A stretch of 64,000 bases of DNA from assembly GCA_022825665.1 (NCBI GenBank), contig JAJDWI010000041.1, positions 1 to 64,000 of the forward strand, in the 5' to 3' direction. This document shows, piece by piece, positions 1 to 8,270 of the stretch; within the stretch, counting starts at the first letter, position 1, and the number at the start of each line of letters is the position of its first letter. Below the pieces are notes generated by a model that saw nothing but the letters and a program-made list of their open reading frames with translations, was not told the DNA's origin and made no database searches. A program made the position numbers and the translations under genes. The stretch comes from Candidatus Poribacteria bacterium. GTDB lineage: Bacteria > Poribacteria > WGA-4E > WGA-3G.

Positions 1-146
1 TGGCAGAGGTGAGAACCCTAACCAAGTGCTAATAGCAATAATACCACATTTTGATTAGATTATCAAATTTATTTTCAATAACACCCTTAGCCGTCTACAT
101 CCCACAAGCTAAAGCATGGGGATTTGACGGAGGAGCGTAAACTAAA
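1..146 (+). mobile_element. Possible right end of an IS200/IS605 (TnpB-type) element, cut by the window edge
   Basis: An open frame runs from base 2 to a TAG at 56-58 and ends in GRGENPNQVLIAIIPHFD. It could be the last residues of an upstream gene, but I cannot assign it. About 40 bases later an imperfect hairpin (about 99-123) has arms ATCCCA and TGGGGAT around an AGCTAAAGC core, followed by ATTTGACGGAGGAGCG. Short GC hairpins with an AGCTAAAGC loop followed by GGGGATTT are typical of IS200/IS605 right ends and of the 3' part of TnpB guide RNAs. Seen: the hairpin and the stop. Inferred: the element identity. No transposase domain lies inside the window, so confidence is low. Confidence 0.3.
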
Positions 147-1358
147 TCAGAACCAAAATCGTGACATTAAAATAATCTGATTAGATCCTTCAAGTTGTCT
201 TAACGTCCCTTTATTGAGAATTTCTTCATCAGGTTTTCTATCAGCATTTGGTAGGTTTGCCCAATAGAACAAAGAAATTGCCCCGTTTTCAATAAAGTTG
301 TATTGTGCAATAAATGTTAACCGTTTGCCAGCATCACCTAATACTGTTCTGTCTGGATCGAACAAACCGTAACGTCCGGCTATAGAGAGTTGGGGTAGCA
401 CCCGATACTTTGCCCCGACATAGTATCCTTTTGAATTGATATCATCAGTTGAAAAAGAACTAACTTCTCCGGTATTGCCAAAGTTGAATTCACCTTCTAA
501 ACTTAATCCAGAATAAGAAGCAGTAATAAATGCTCCAACAAGACGTTCCCACTCTTCGTCAGGTTTATCATAGATACAGGAGACACCTGCACGTATTGGA
601 CCGAGTTGTCCTCCAACAGTTCCAAGTACACCGTTGGCTGTTGCGTTATCTGCGTTAAAATATGCAGCGTTGTAAAACACTTTTCCCAAACTACCACCGA
701 GTTCAATACCGACATCGCGTGTGTTAGAACCGAGTTCGTACCCCTGGCGAACAAGGATGTTGTGATCTTTCTGTTTGATTCCAAACGGCAAACGAAATTG
801 TCCTACTTTAGCATAAAGATGTTTTGGAACAGCATCAACAGTCGCAAATGCAGTTATTGTGTTTCTGACAAAGTTATTGGAAAGGGTTAAACGCACGCGA
901 TCTGTTGCTTGAGCGTTGAATGTCACTTCAGCTTGCATAAGGAGAAAACTGTCAACTGATGAATGACATGAAGCACAAGATGCCCCCGTATTTTCTTCTG
1001 TATCTACGTGCATTGGCTTTATAAATGCTGTTTGGAGATCAAGCGAAGTCGTAAGCTGCTTAACTACCTCTTTAGATTCCTCTGTAACTGCGTCCATATC
1101 AAAATCTTCGGGAAACTCAAAATAGTTCTCTTCAAAGATTTCTCCAATTCGGTTTCTTGGACCTCCACCTGCGGGGTCAATGTGGCAAAAATTACAATCT
1201 TTATCTAATTCTGTCGCAAATTCTGGACGTGCTTCTGCGACATTAGTCCAATTGCCACTGATTGTAAAGGTGACAAACAACAATGCAATTATGCTATAAC
1301 GCATCAGATTTTTCATCATGTGAATACATTTGATATAACGATTTTTGTATTTCTTCAA
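147..1358 (-). CDS. Diheme cytochrome c-outer-membrane porin fusion
   Basis: The protein is exported: a signal peptide (hydrophobic stretch SIIALLFVTFTI, cleavage near AEA) precedes a small cytochrome domain with two heme-attachment motifs, CNFCH and CASCH, about 73 residues apart. The rest, about 260 residues, has the alternating pattern of a transmembrane beta-barrel and ends in RFWF, the aromatic C-terminus typical of outer-membrane proteins. Known comparisons are Cyc2-type and related porin-cytochromes, which move electrons across the outer membrane; this role is inferred. Start choice: the reading frame opens at an ATG at 1379, but a perfect AGGAGG (1365-1370) lies 6 bases before an in-frame TTG at 1358, so TTG is preferred; ATGs at 1319/1316 are also possible. 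The next gene upstream on the same strand orientation is intergenic repeat; the neighbour at 1637-2215 is also a heme-type protein. Confidence 0.7.
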   Translation of the reverse strand: MKKYKNRYIKCIHMMKNLMRYSIIALLFVTFTISGNWTNVAEARPEFATELDKDCNFCHIDPAGGGPRNRIGEIFEENYFEFPEDFDMDAVTEESKEVVKQLTTSLDLQTAFIKPMHVDTEENTGASCASCHSSVDSFLLMQAEVTFNAQATDRVRLTLSNNFVRNTITAFATVDAVPKHLYAKVGQFRLPFGIKQKDHNILVRQGYELGSNTRDVGIELGGSLGKVFYNAAYFNADNATANGVLGTVGGQLGPIRAGVSCIYDKPDEEWERLVGAFITASYSGLSLEGEFNFGNTGEVSSFSTDDINSKGYYVGAKYRVLPQLSIAGRYGLFDPDRTVLGDAGKRLTFIAQYNFIENGAISLFYWANLPNADRKPDEEILNKGTLRQLEGSNQIILMSRFWF

Positions 1359-1380
1359 AAGCACCCTCCTATATATCATT

Positions 1381-1424
1381 AAATACAGTATAATATATTT
1401 TCAAATACAGTATAATATATTTTC
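1381..1424. repeat. Perfect 22-bp tandem duplication, upstream of the cytochrome-porin gene
   Basis: Two identical 22-base units (AAATACAGTATAATATATTTT plus C) lie head to tail at 1381-1402 and 1403-1424, just upstream of the minus-strand cytochrome-porin gene. Each unit contains TATAAT on the plus strand and a TATTATACTG block on the minus strand. It may duplicate a promoter or operator, or be simple slippage. No function is shown. Confidence 0.8.
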
Positions 1425-1636
1425 AAAATAGATGATGTTAAAATTAAGAAAGATGCTGAGCCAATTATTATGATGTATTGTAATATGTACCGTATGTCTT
1501 CCTACCTGGATTCTTAGACATGTTTTGGTGTAGTATTGTGAAACTGACTCAGAATCTTTCAAGTGTTTGTATAAAGTAATGAACTTTTTGTATTAATTGA
1601 ACAACAGTATGCATAATCATAGCACGATACTGGAAT

Positions 1637-2215
1637 TCATTCAAGTTCTGTGAAAACATAGTCTATGTCTTCGACTCTGGCATGACATCCCCAACAAATT
1701 CTACCGGATGCAATTACTGCAAATTCTTTATCTGGATCGTTTCGTGTATATTCAATGAATTCCCAATCATTATGGTCCGGATCACTACCAGCTTTTTTTC
1801 GCATTATAGCGATTAATCCGATATAATCCTTATTGGGTCGGGTTGCTTCTTTTACAACGATACTACCATCAGGATATGGAAACACTTGTTCACCGTCCGG
1901 TGCTATGTCATCCTGTGTTTGGTTGACATAGACATTCTTATCACCATTATGTGGATCTCCACCTGGAACTGGTGGAATTGGTTCGGCATTTAGCTTTAGC
2001 CAACTTTCATATCCTGCCACATCATCAGGAAGTCCTGGTAGTGCGACAGCAGGTTCTTCCGTTTCTTGTTCAGGTTGAGCCGGTTCTGTTTGCTGAACAA
2101 TATCGTCCAACTGTTTTTCTTCTACACATGCCGTGAACATCATTAACGGTAATAGCATTACTGCGGTCCAGGCAATTACATTCGTTTTGATTTGTATATG
2201 TCTTTTACTTTTCAT
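1637..2215 (-). CDS. Cytochrome P460-like lipoprotein
   Basis: The 192-residue precursor begins with a lipoprotein signal (hydrophobic stretch, then MMFTAC with the acylated Cys at 30), a Pro/Glu-rich linker (35-60) and a domain with the cytochrome P460 pattern: Y-x-x-W, NGDKNVYVNQ, FPYPDGSIVVKEA, DWEFIEY, and CWGCH at 174-178 followed by DYVF. P460 proteins bind a c-type heme cross-linked to lysine and act on hydroxylamine or related small nitrogen compounds; many homologues have no known substrate. An AGGAGG-type ribosome site precedes the ATG. The gene runs in the same direction as the cytochrome-porin 260 bases downstream, which suggests a shared periplasmic-to-outer-membrane redox role (inferred). 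Confidence 0.75.
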   Translation of the reverse strand: MKSKRHIQIKTNVIAWTAVMLLPLMMFTACVEEKQLDDIVQQTEPAQPEQETEEPAVALPGLPDDVAGYESWLKLNAEPIPPVPGGDPHNGDKNVYVNQTQDDIAPDGEQVFPYPDGSIVVKEATRPNKDYIGLIAIMRKKAGSDPDHNDWEFIEYTRNDPDKEFAVIASGRICWGCHARVEDIDYVFTELE

Positions 2216-2426
2216 TATATTCCTCCTAATTTATTTTACCTTAAGTATACAGCATAAAGGTATTATCGTCATCTTATTTTTAGATATGGACTGACTTAGG
2301 ATGTTAAACGCTAAATACCATTATTATTTTACAGATAGAGGAAAAACAGGTGGAAGTGGGAAGGAAATTATGGTGGATTTTAGAATAAATTATACCTAAC
2401 GTACTATTAAAGTATGTATCAAGGAC

Positions 2427-2443
2427 GGCACACGGAGTGTGCC
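2427..2443. repeat. GTAGG-type palindrome (GGCACAC/GTGTGCC)
   Basis: A perfect 7-bp stem with loop GGA. On the minus strand it reads GTAGGCACACTCCGTGTGCC, matching the frame of the other palindromes in this window. The reading frame across it (2304-2492, minus) is repeat-derived and not a gene. It lies just past the stop codon of aroA. Confidence 0.75.
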
Positions 2444-2463
2444 TACTACATTTAAAGAGGGAA

Positions 2464-3735
2464 TCATGAATAAAGTCCTTCAAGGACCTCAAAATAACTT
2501 GGAAACGTCTTACTCACACATTCTGGATTATTGATCCGAATACCTTGCACCTTTAACCCAATCAGCGAAAACGCCATCGCTACACGGTGATCATTGTATG
2601 TATCAACTACAGCGGGTGTTATTGGTGTCGGTGAGATTTCAAGTCCGTCCTGACGCTCAACTACAGACACACCTAACTTCCGCAGTTCCGTAACCATAGC
2701 GTGAATTCTGTCAGTCTCCTGCCATCGCGTATGTTCAATGTTTCGGATAGCGACTTTGCTGTCAGCAAATGGAGCAATTGCTGCGAGAGTCAACGCAGTA
2801 TCAGATATATCCTTCATATCTACATCTATACCCTTCAACTGATGCGGACCTTTAACCGTAATACCTGAACCAGTTACTGTAACTTTACATCCCATCTGTT
2901 CCAGTACACGAACAAATTGGACATCACCTTGTGCTGAATCGGTATGTAAATGCCTAACGGTAACAGTCCCACCAGTAAGCGCAGCGGCTGCGAAAAAGTA
3001 AGAGGCACTTGAGGCATCTGGTTCTATATGGTAAGAACAGGGTTGATACTGCTGTCCACCTTCAATATGAAAATATCTGTAATCTTTATTTAGAACCTTT
3101 ACTCCGAATGCTTCCATAACAGATATTGTGATGTCAATATAAGGGGTTTTGAGTTCACCGATAACTTCTATCTCCATACCGTTTTTAGCATAGGGAGCGA
3201 TGAGCATCAACGATGTCAAGAACTGACTACTTTTACTTGTATCTAAATGTGTTTTTCCACCTTCAATTCCGTCCGCTTGTACGATAACAGGAAGATGACC
3301 GTTATCATATTTTGAACGTGCCGAAACACCAAGCTGCATCAGTGCGTTTAGCAAATCCGAAATTGGTCTGCCACGACGCATCGGTTCGTCACCATCAATG
3401 ACAAATTCCCCGTGTCCGAGAGCAACATAACTCGCCAACGAACGTGAGGTAGTACCAGAGTTCCCAATATACAACTCTGCACCATCAACAGGAATGTTTC
3501 CACCGTTTCCCGTCACTTGAAAAGTGGATTGACCCCTATCTTCCGAGATATGGATTCCAAGTTTTCTAAGCGCGTTGCACATATAGTGCGTATCATCACT
3601 AAAGAGTGCACCTGTCAACGTGGTATCACCATATGCAAGCGCAGCAACTAACAACGCACGATTGGTATAACTTTTAGATCCGGGAACTTCTATCGTAGCA
3701 TTTGGAGTGGAATGAATCGGTTGTATTTCAATCAT
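2464..3735 (-). CDS. aroA: 3-phosphoshikimate 1-carboxyvinyltransferase (EPSP synthase)
   Basis: It catalyses the sixth step of the shikimate pathway, joining shikimate-3-phosphate and phosphoenolpyruvate in the cytoplasm. The 423 residues are a normal family length. Seen: the N-terminal PGSKSYTNRAL motif with the conserved Lys at 21, the PEP-binding loop GNSGTTSRSL, the GDEPMRRRP-like DGDEPMRRGRPI segment, the DASSASYFFAAAAL segment, and the C-terminal DHRVAMAFSLIGL motif. It lies 5 bases downstream of the aldolase gene at 3741-4640, so the two are probably co-transcribed. No other shikimate gene lies in the window. Confidence 0.96.
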   Translation of the reverse strand: MIEIQPIHSTPNATIEVPGSKSYTNRALLVAALAYGDTTLTGALFSDDTHYMCNALRKLGIHISEDRGQSTFQVTGNGGNIPVDGAELYIGNSGTTSRSLASYVALGHGEFVIDGDEPMRRGRPISDLLNALMQLGVSARSKYDNGHLPVIVQADGIEGGKTHLDTSKSSQFLTSLMLIAPYAKNGMEIEVIGELKTPYIDITISVMEAFGVKVLNKDYRYFHIEGGQQYQPCSYHIEPDASSASYFFAAAALTGGTVTVRHLHTDSAQGDVQFVRVLEQMGCKVTVTGSGITVKGPHQLKGIDVDMKDISDTALTLAAIAPFADSKVAIRNIEHTRWQETDRIHAMVTELRKLGVSVVERQDGLEISPTPITPAVVDTYNDHRVAMAFSLIGLKVQGIRINNPECVSKTFPSYFEVLEGLYS

Positions 3736-3740
3736 TTGGT

Positions 3741-4640
3741 CTATGACGATAACCCTAATTCAGCAAGCAATTCTTTGAGTTCTGTTTTTGCTTTCGCATC
3801 AAGAGGTAATAAAGGACTCGTGGTATATGCTTTGCAAACACCTAAAATCTCTAAGCAGGTTTTCATACCACTTACACCTTGACCATAAGTATATAGTTTG
3901 CTTAGCTTGACCATCCATTTCTGCAGCCTGCCTACCTCATCAATATCGCGTGCTTTTGCAGCATTGTATAGAGCGACAGATTCTTTCGGTGCAACATTCG
4001 ATATGGAGATTACCCCGCCATCTGCACCGAATAACAATGCTGCACCTATGAGAAAATGGGATCCGAGGAATACTGAAAAATCCTCTCGTTCTCCTAAGTT
4101 CGTTAGGAGCTGAAGACTATTTATAAAATCACCTGAACTATCCTTAATCCCTACGATATTGGTACAATCATCAGCCAATTGAACAACCACAGGCGGTTTG
4201 ATCGCTGTTTTAACAGTAGATGGAATATTGTAAATGAGTACCGGTAGATCTGTAGCAGCAGCTATCGCGTGATAGAATTGGATTATATCTGCATCATCTG
4301 TGGAGGGATAATAATAGCAGGGAGTTGCTGCGACTGCATCAACACCAAATTGTTGTGCCGTCTCAATGTTTTGGATTACGCGCTGGGTGCTTGTATCCAT
4401 CACACAGCAAATTATAGGGACGCGTCCTGCGACAGTCTTGGTGGCAATATCCATTGCCCGTTCCCGTTCTGTATTTGTCAACGTCGTGAACTCACCGGAA
4501 GAACCCAATAGATAAATGCCGTGAATACCGTTGTCAATCAATCGATTTATCTGTTTTACAAAACCAAGTTCATCAACGCGTTCTTTTTCATCAAGCGGTG
4601 TAACTGTAGGTGCAAAAATACCTTGATATCGTTTATTCAT
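3741..4640 (-). CDS. Dihydrodipicolinate synthase (DHDPS)/N-acetylneuraminate lyase family aldolase
   Basis: A 299-residue class I aldolase of the DapA superfamily. Seen: the substrate-carboxylate loop GSSGE (46-50), the proton-relay Tyr in YNIPS (137), and the Schiff-base Lys in GIKDSSGD (166). The family makes or breaks carbon bonds next to pyruvate. Members include DapA (lysine pathway), sialic acid lyase and sugar-acid aldolases. True DapA usually carries GTTGE, so the GSSGE loop and the sugar-catabolic neighbourhood make a sugar-acid aldolase as likely as lysine biosynthesis. It probably forms an operon with aroA downstream. Confidence 0.85.
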   Translation of the reverse strand: MNKRYQGIFAPTVTPLDEKERVDELGFVKQINRLIDNGIHGIYLLGSSGEFTTLTNTERERAMDIATKTVAGRVPIICCVMDTSTQRVIQNIETAQQFGVDAVAATPCYYYPSTDDADIIQFYHAIAAATDLPVLIYNIPSTVKTAIKPPVVVQLADDCTNIVGIKDSSGDFINSLQLLTNLGEREDFSVFLGSHFLIGAALLFGADGGVISISNVAPKESVALYNAAKARDIDEVGRLQKWMVKLSKLYTYGQGVSGMKTCLEILGVCKAYTTSPLLPLDAKAKTELKELLAELGLSS

Positions 4641-4769
4641 AGATACCTCTCATGTATTGCTGAATTGTAGCATAATTCCAGTTTAGCAAAGACTATATTT
4701 AATGTCAATTACATCTAAAATGTGTTATGATGATATTCAGAATCAAAGTAAGTTACGGTCATAGATTTT

Positions 4770-6554
4770 ATGAATATTCGGACTCAATTAACTCTTAGTT
4801 ACATAGGAATTGTGTTACTGGTGCTATTTTCTATGGGACTATATCTTGGATCGGCACTAAAGGGAGTTCTTGACAAACGAATAACAAGTGAGTTAGAAGT
4901 TCAGGCATCACTTACCAGAGAATTTCTGATTGAACAACTTCCAGATCAATTTACCTATGAAGAAATAGATAATCTCGTTGATAGACTCGGTGAGGCAGGG
5001 AATGTACGGTTGACATTCATTGGGTCTGATGGAAGAGTTTGGGGTGATTCAGAACGAGATGGAGAGGCGTTAATTGAAATGGACGATCACTCTTCTCGAA
5101 GGGAAGTGCAGGATGCAAAAGACTTTGGTAGTGGAATGATTGATCGTGAGAGTACTACAACAGAGACAGAATATCGCTACTTTGCCCTTCCTGTTGAGAG
5201 AAACCAGAAATTGATCGGTTTTTGCCGTGTAGCACTACCAATGGAAGACATTAATTTCGCACTAAGCCGCCAGCAAAGGATGCTGTTATATGCAAGTATC
5301 GTCGGTTCAATACTCGCTATTTTGTTTGGAATTTTTAGCACAGGAGCTATTGTCAAACCAATTAAGAAGTTGACACAGATAACACAATCCATCGCAGGTG
5401 GAGAAATATCCTCGCGCGTTGAGGTGAAATCTAATAATGAATTGGGGCAACTCTTACAAAACTTCAATCTAATGACAGATAGAGTCCACGAACAGATTGA
5501 TAAGATTTCCATAGAAAAACATCGTTTGGAAACGATTTTGAATAATATGAACGAGGGGGTGTTGCTGGTAAATGGAGCATCTGAAATTACTTATGCAAAT
5601 CCAGCAGCGGTCGAAATGCTGAACCTACCAGATATGTATGTTGGTAGGGCGTTGATCGAAATAAATCGGATTCCAGAGTTACAAGCACTGCTTTTGGAGG
5701 CAGAACAGACTGACACTGTTGCTTATGCTGAAATTCGACTCGGTAATCTCATGGAGTCTGAAGCGGAGGTTACGATTGTACCTGTTGCTGCCGAGAGCGA
5801 ATATGTTATTGTAATCCACGACGTAAGCCATGTCCGAAAGCTGGAGCGAATCCGAGCAGATTTCGTAGCAAATGTCTCACATGAGTTGAAAACACCTTTA
5901 ACAACTATACACGGATATGCCGAAACACTCCTAAACGATAGTTCCACCAAATCTAAAAAACGAAAAGAATTCATCGTTAAGATACTAAAGCATTCTGCAC
6001 GTCTATCTCGTCTGGTTTCAGACTTGCTGGAATTAGCACGTCTTGAATCGGGAGATGTAGAACTGAAACGTTCACAATGCCATCTTAATTCTTTGTACGA
6101 ACCTATTATGGATATATTTGAACCGGTTTTTGATGAATCCGAAGTAATCTTGAAATGGGAGATTCCTGAAAGTCTACCACAGGTGAATGTAGATCATCAG
6201 CTTTTCATGCAGGTCTTTGTGAATCTTATTGACAATGCGGTAAAATATACACCGGATGGTGGTGAGATTGAGGTGTCAGCGGAATTAGGTGGTACAAACT
6301 CTGAGGCTGTCAATGAGGTTATTGTCCATGTAAAAGACACAGGAATCGGCATTCCATTAGAATCACAATCTCGTGTTTTTGAGCGGTTCTATCGTGTTGA
6401 TAAAGGACGCGCAAGAAAGATGGGAGGAACTGGTTTAGGATTAGCAATTGCCAAACATATCCTACTATGTCACGACGGAAGGATATGGTTAGAAAGCGAG
6501 TTGGGACAAGGCACCGTGTTCCACTTTGCATTACCAATTATAGGTCAAGTTTAA
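4770..6554 (+). CDS. PhoR-like membrane sensor histidine kinase
   Basis: A two-component sensor that should autophosphorylate on His and pass the phosphate to a response regulator. Domain order: TM1 (about 8-27), an extracytoplasmic sensor region of about 140 residues, TM2 (about 172-194), HAMP, PAS (about 255-350), HisKA with the phosphoacceptor in SHELKTPL (His371), and HATPase with DTGIGIP (about 522) and GGTGLGLAIAK (about 552). This order matches PhoR/VicK-type kinases. No response regulator gene lies beside it, so it is an orphan here. Its stop overlaps the stop of the convergent tenA by a few bases. Confidence 0.92.
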   Translation: MNIRTQLTLSYIGIVLLVLFSMGLYLGSALKGVLDKRITSELEVQASLTREFLIEQLPDQFTYEEIDNLVDRLGEAGNVRLTFIGSDGRVWGDSERDGEALIEMDDHSSRREVQDAKDFGSGMIDRESTTTETEYRYFALPVERNQKLIGFCRVALPMEDINFALSRQQRMLLYASIVGSILAILFGIFSTGAIVKPIKKLTQITQSIAGGEISSRVEVKSNNELGQLLQNFNLMTDRVHEQIDKISIEKHRLETILNNMNEGVLLVNGASEITYANPAAVEMLNLPDMYVGRALIEINRIPELQALLLEAEQTDTVAYAEIRLGNLMESEAEVTIVPVAAESEYVIVIHDVSHVRKLERIRADFVANVSHELKTPLTTIHGYAETLLNDSSTKSKKRKEFIVKILKHSARLSRLVSDLLELARLESGDVELKRSQCHLNSLYEPIMDIFEPVFDESEVILKWEIPESLPQVNVDHQLFMQVFVNLIDNAVKYTPDGGEIEVSAELGGTNSEAVNEVIVHVKDTGIGIPLESQSRVFERFYRVDKGRARKMGGTGLGLAIAKHILLCHDGRIWLESELGQGTVFHFALPIIGQV

Positions 6555-7228
6555 ATCTGCCACGGTTGTTCTGTCCATGCCATTTCCCAAAACAGGTATT
6601 CATACCGACTGCTGAGCAGAAAATATCTCTGAATCCTTTCTTTTTCCATAGAACTGCTATCATAAGTTATTTCGTTCAGCAGATTCCGCAGCCACTCACC
6701 TAAAGCAAGGAATTCGGGTGAAGCATACATATCTATCCATTCTTGATAGAGTGGTTCTGGTGAACCCCCTTGTTCAGCAAGTGTTGTGCCGATTTCAGCA
6801 TAACCCCATTGACACGGGAGCACACCTGCAATCACATCTGCTAACGTGCCGATTTGTGCCACGTGAAGGATGTGCCGTGTATAAGCATGTGTTGTCGGTG
6901 ACATCTCAGCAGCTTCCATCTCAGCAGCAGAGATACCGAATTTTTCGCAATATCCACGGTGCAGATCCATCTCAGTATTCAATGTTTCGTTGAGCAATTG
7001 TGAGAAGAGTGCCATCGTCGCTTCATCATGTGCTTTAATTACGCCATAAGCAAAAACACGGCTATAATCCAGTAGGAACAAGTAATCTTGGATTAGGTAG
7101 AACTTGAACTTTTCGACAGGTAGACTCCCATCCGCAATTCCTCGGACAAATGGATGCTTGAGATCCGACTCCCAGATAGGCGCAGCGTGTTGTCTCAATT
7201 CATCGGTAAATTTGGAATTATTTGTCAT
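6551..7228 (-). CDS. tenA: Thiaminase II / aminopyrimidine aminohydrolase, TenA family
   Basis: A cytoplasmic helical protein of 225 residues that hydrolyses degraded thiamin pyrimidines for salvage. Seen: the all-helical TenA pattern with FYLIQDYLFLLDYSRVFAYG, the paired acidic segment ETLNTEMDLH, and the catalytic cysteine in GVLPCQWGYAEIG (Cys139). Length is normal. An AAGGAGAC-like ribosome site precedes the ATG. It is transcribed convergently with the sensor kinase and divergently from the TIM-barrel gene at 7304. No thi genes or TPP riboswitch were recognised near it. Confidence 0.92.
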   Translation of the reverse strand: MTNNSKFTDELRQHAAPIWESDLKHPFVRGIADGSLPVEKFKFYLIQDYLFLLDYSRVFAYGVIKAHDEATMALFSQLLNETLNTEMDLHRGYCEKFGISAAEMEAAEMSPTTHAYTRHILHVAQIGTLADVIAGVLPCQWGYAEIGTTLAEQGGSPEPLYQEWIDMYASPEFLALGEWLRNLLNEITYDSSSMEKERIQRYFLLSSRYEYLFWEMAWTEQPWQI

Positions 7229-7303
7229 ATAGTCTCCTTGAATAGTAAGGCAATTTATGAATTACTTGTATATCATACCTTAAACATCGCGAGGTTGTCA
7301 AAA

Positions 7304-8203
7304 ATGTTTGAAAATCTTGGTATTGTTACCAATATTTGGGCAAAAAAGATAGAAAATGGAACCCTTTTTGCAGATTTGATGGTTGAATTTGGTGCAAACG
7401 GTTTTAGAGATATGGAGGTGCGTGAAGGGGATTACCTCCGCAACTCCGAATTCGGTCAACTTATTCAGAACATAGAAACCACTATGCTGGATTACACCAA
7501 TGCTGAATTCAAGATTATCTGTGATTCAGCGTGGAATAGTGCTACAAGTGAATGGATAACCGATACAAAACATCCTACTATGTTTGCTGAGATCGTCAAC
7601 TTTGTCCGAAAAGCATCAGGATTGACTCTAAGTTATGCCATGTCACACCCTTGGCTGTCAGCACCGGATGATATTGAAGACGACAATCATAAGATGGTTA
7701 TGGCAAAGAAATTGGCATATTTGTTATGTCCACAACGAGCAAGATTGCGTCTTGTTGATTTGGAAACGGAAGGAGAGATTGATGAAAATACTGCCATTGC
7801 CAATCTAAAACGATACACTTCGCTTTTGCCAGAATATCCGATAATTTTTGCTGTTGAGAACGCTCGACAGTCAGCAACGTTAACCTTGAAATTGGCTATT
7901 GCAGGTGGTGCGAAACTTACTTATGACGAAACGAACACATACCTTGCTGATGGAACAGCTTTAAATCCACCAAAGGAATTCTGGAACAACGTCAAGATGA
8001 GCGATCTAACATCAGTGCATTTCAAGCAGAAGACAGATGAAGGTGTGTTATCAGAAGTAGGAGACGGATTTGTTGACTTCAAGACAATTGTCCAGCATCT
8101 GAAGTCAAGAAAATACACCGGAGATTTGTTGCTTGAAAATGCACCAACAACACATTCGTTAATTGATGCCTTAAATAGCCGAAAATATCTGCTCGCATTA
8201 TGA
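7304..8203 (+). CDS. TIM-barrel protein of the sugar-phosphate isomerase/epimerase (AP endonuclease 2-like) family
   Basis: The 299-residue protein begins MFENLGIVTNIW. The frame stays open further upstream, but that part overlaps tenA and lacks family features. GAGG at 7291-7294 supports the ATG at 7304. The C-terminal half has the superfamily pattern: FAVENA, then SDLTSVHFKQKT, GDGFVDFKTIVQHLKSRKYTGDLLLENAPT. In characterised relatives these residues bind a metal and a sugar, as in IolE/IolI and tagatose epimerases. The substrate is unknown. A GTAGG-type palindrome follows the stop codon. Confidence 0.7.
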   Translation: MFENLGIVTNIWAKKIENGTLFADLMVEFGANGFRDMEVREGDYLRNSEFGQLIQNIETTMLDYTNAEFKIICDSAWNSATSEWITDTKHPTMFAEIVNFVRKASGLTLSYAMSHPWLSAPDDIEDDNHKMVMAKKLAYLLCPQRARLRLVDLETEGEIDENTAIANLKRYTSLLPEYPIIFAVENARQSATLTLKLAIAGGAKLTYDETNTYLADGTALNPPKEFWNNVKMSDLTSVHFKQKTDEGVLSEVGDGFVDFKTIVQHLKSRKYTGDLLLENAPTTHSLIDALNSRKYLLAL

Positions 8204-8222
8204 TAACAACATTCCTTCGACT

Positions 8223-8243
8223 GGCGCGCTTCCAAAGCGCGCC
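8223..8243. repeat. GTAGG-type palindrome (GGCGCGCTT/AAGCGCGCC)
   Basis: A perfect 9-bp stem (8223-8231 and 8235-8243) with loop CCA, between the convergent TIM-barrel and LamG genes. On the minus strand it is preceded by GTAGG. It could end transcription structurally, but no T-run follows. The same stem core recurs at 37750-37768 and 47942-47960. Confidence 0.85.
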
Positions 8244-8270
8244 TACCGAGGGAACCAAGTAAATTTGGTA

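Noticed and set aside
2304-2492. 62-residue minus-strand frame reading CSRHTPCAVLDTY
   Set aside because: It runs across a GTAGG-type palindrome and the aroA 3' end. The same peptide arises from the repeat, not from a gene.
3421-3500. Unusual GNSGTTSRSL loop in AroA as a sign of transfer
   Set aside because: Loop variants are common among bacterial AroA classes and the rest of the sequence is ordinary.
7154-7303. N-terminal extension of the TIM-barrel protein
   Set aside because: The added residues are a shadow of the tenA 5' end. The family N-terminus begins at the ATG at 7304.
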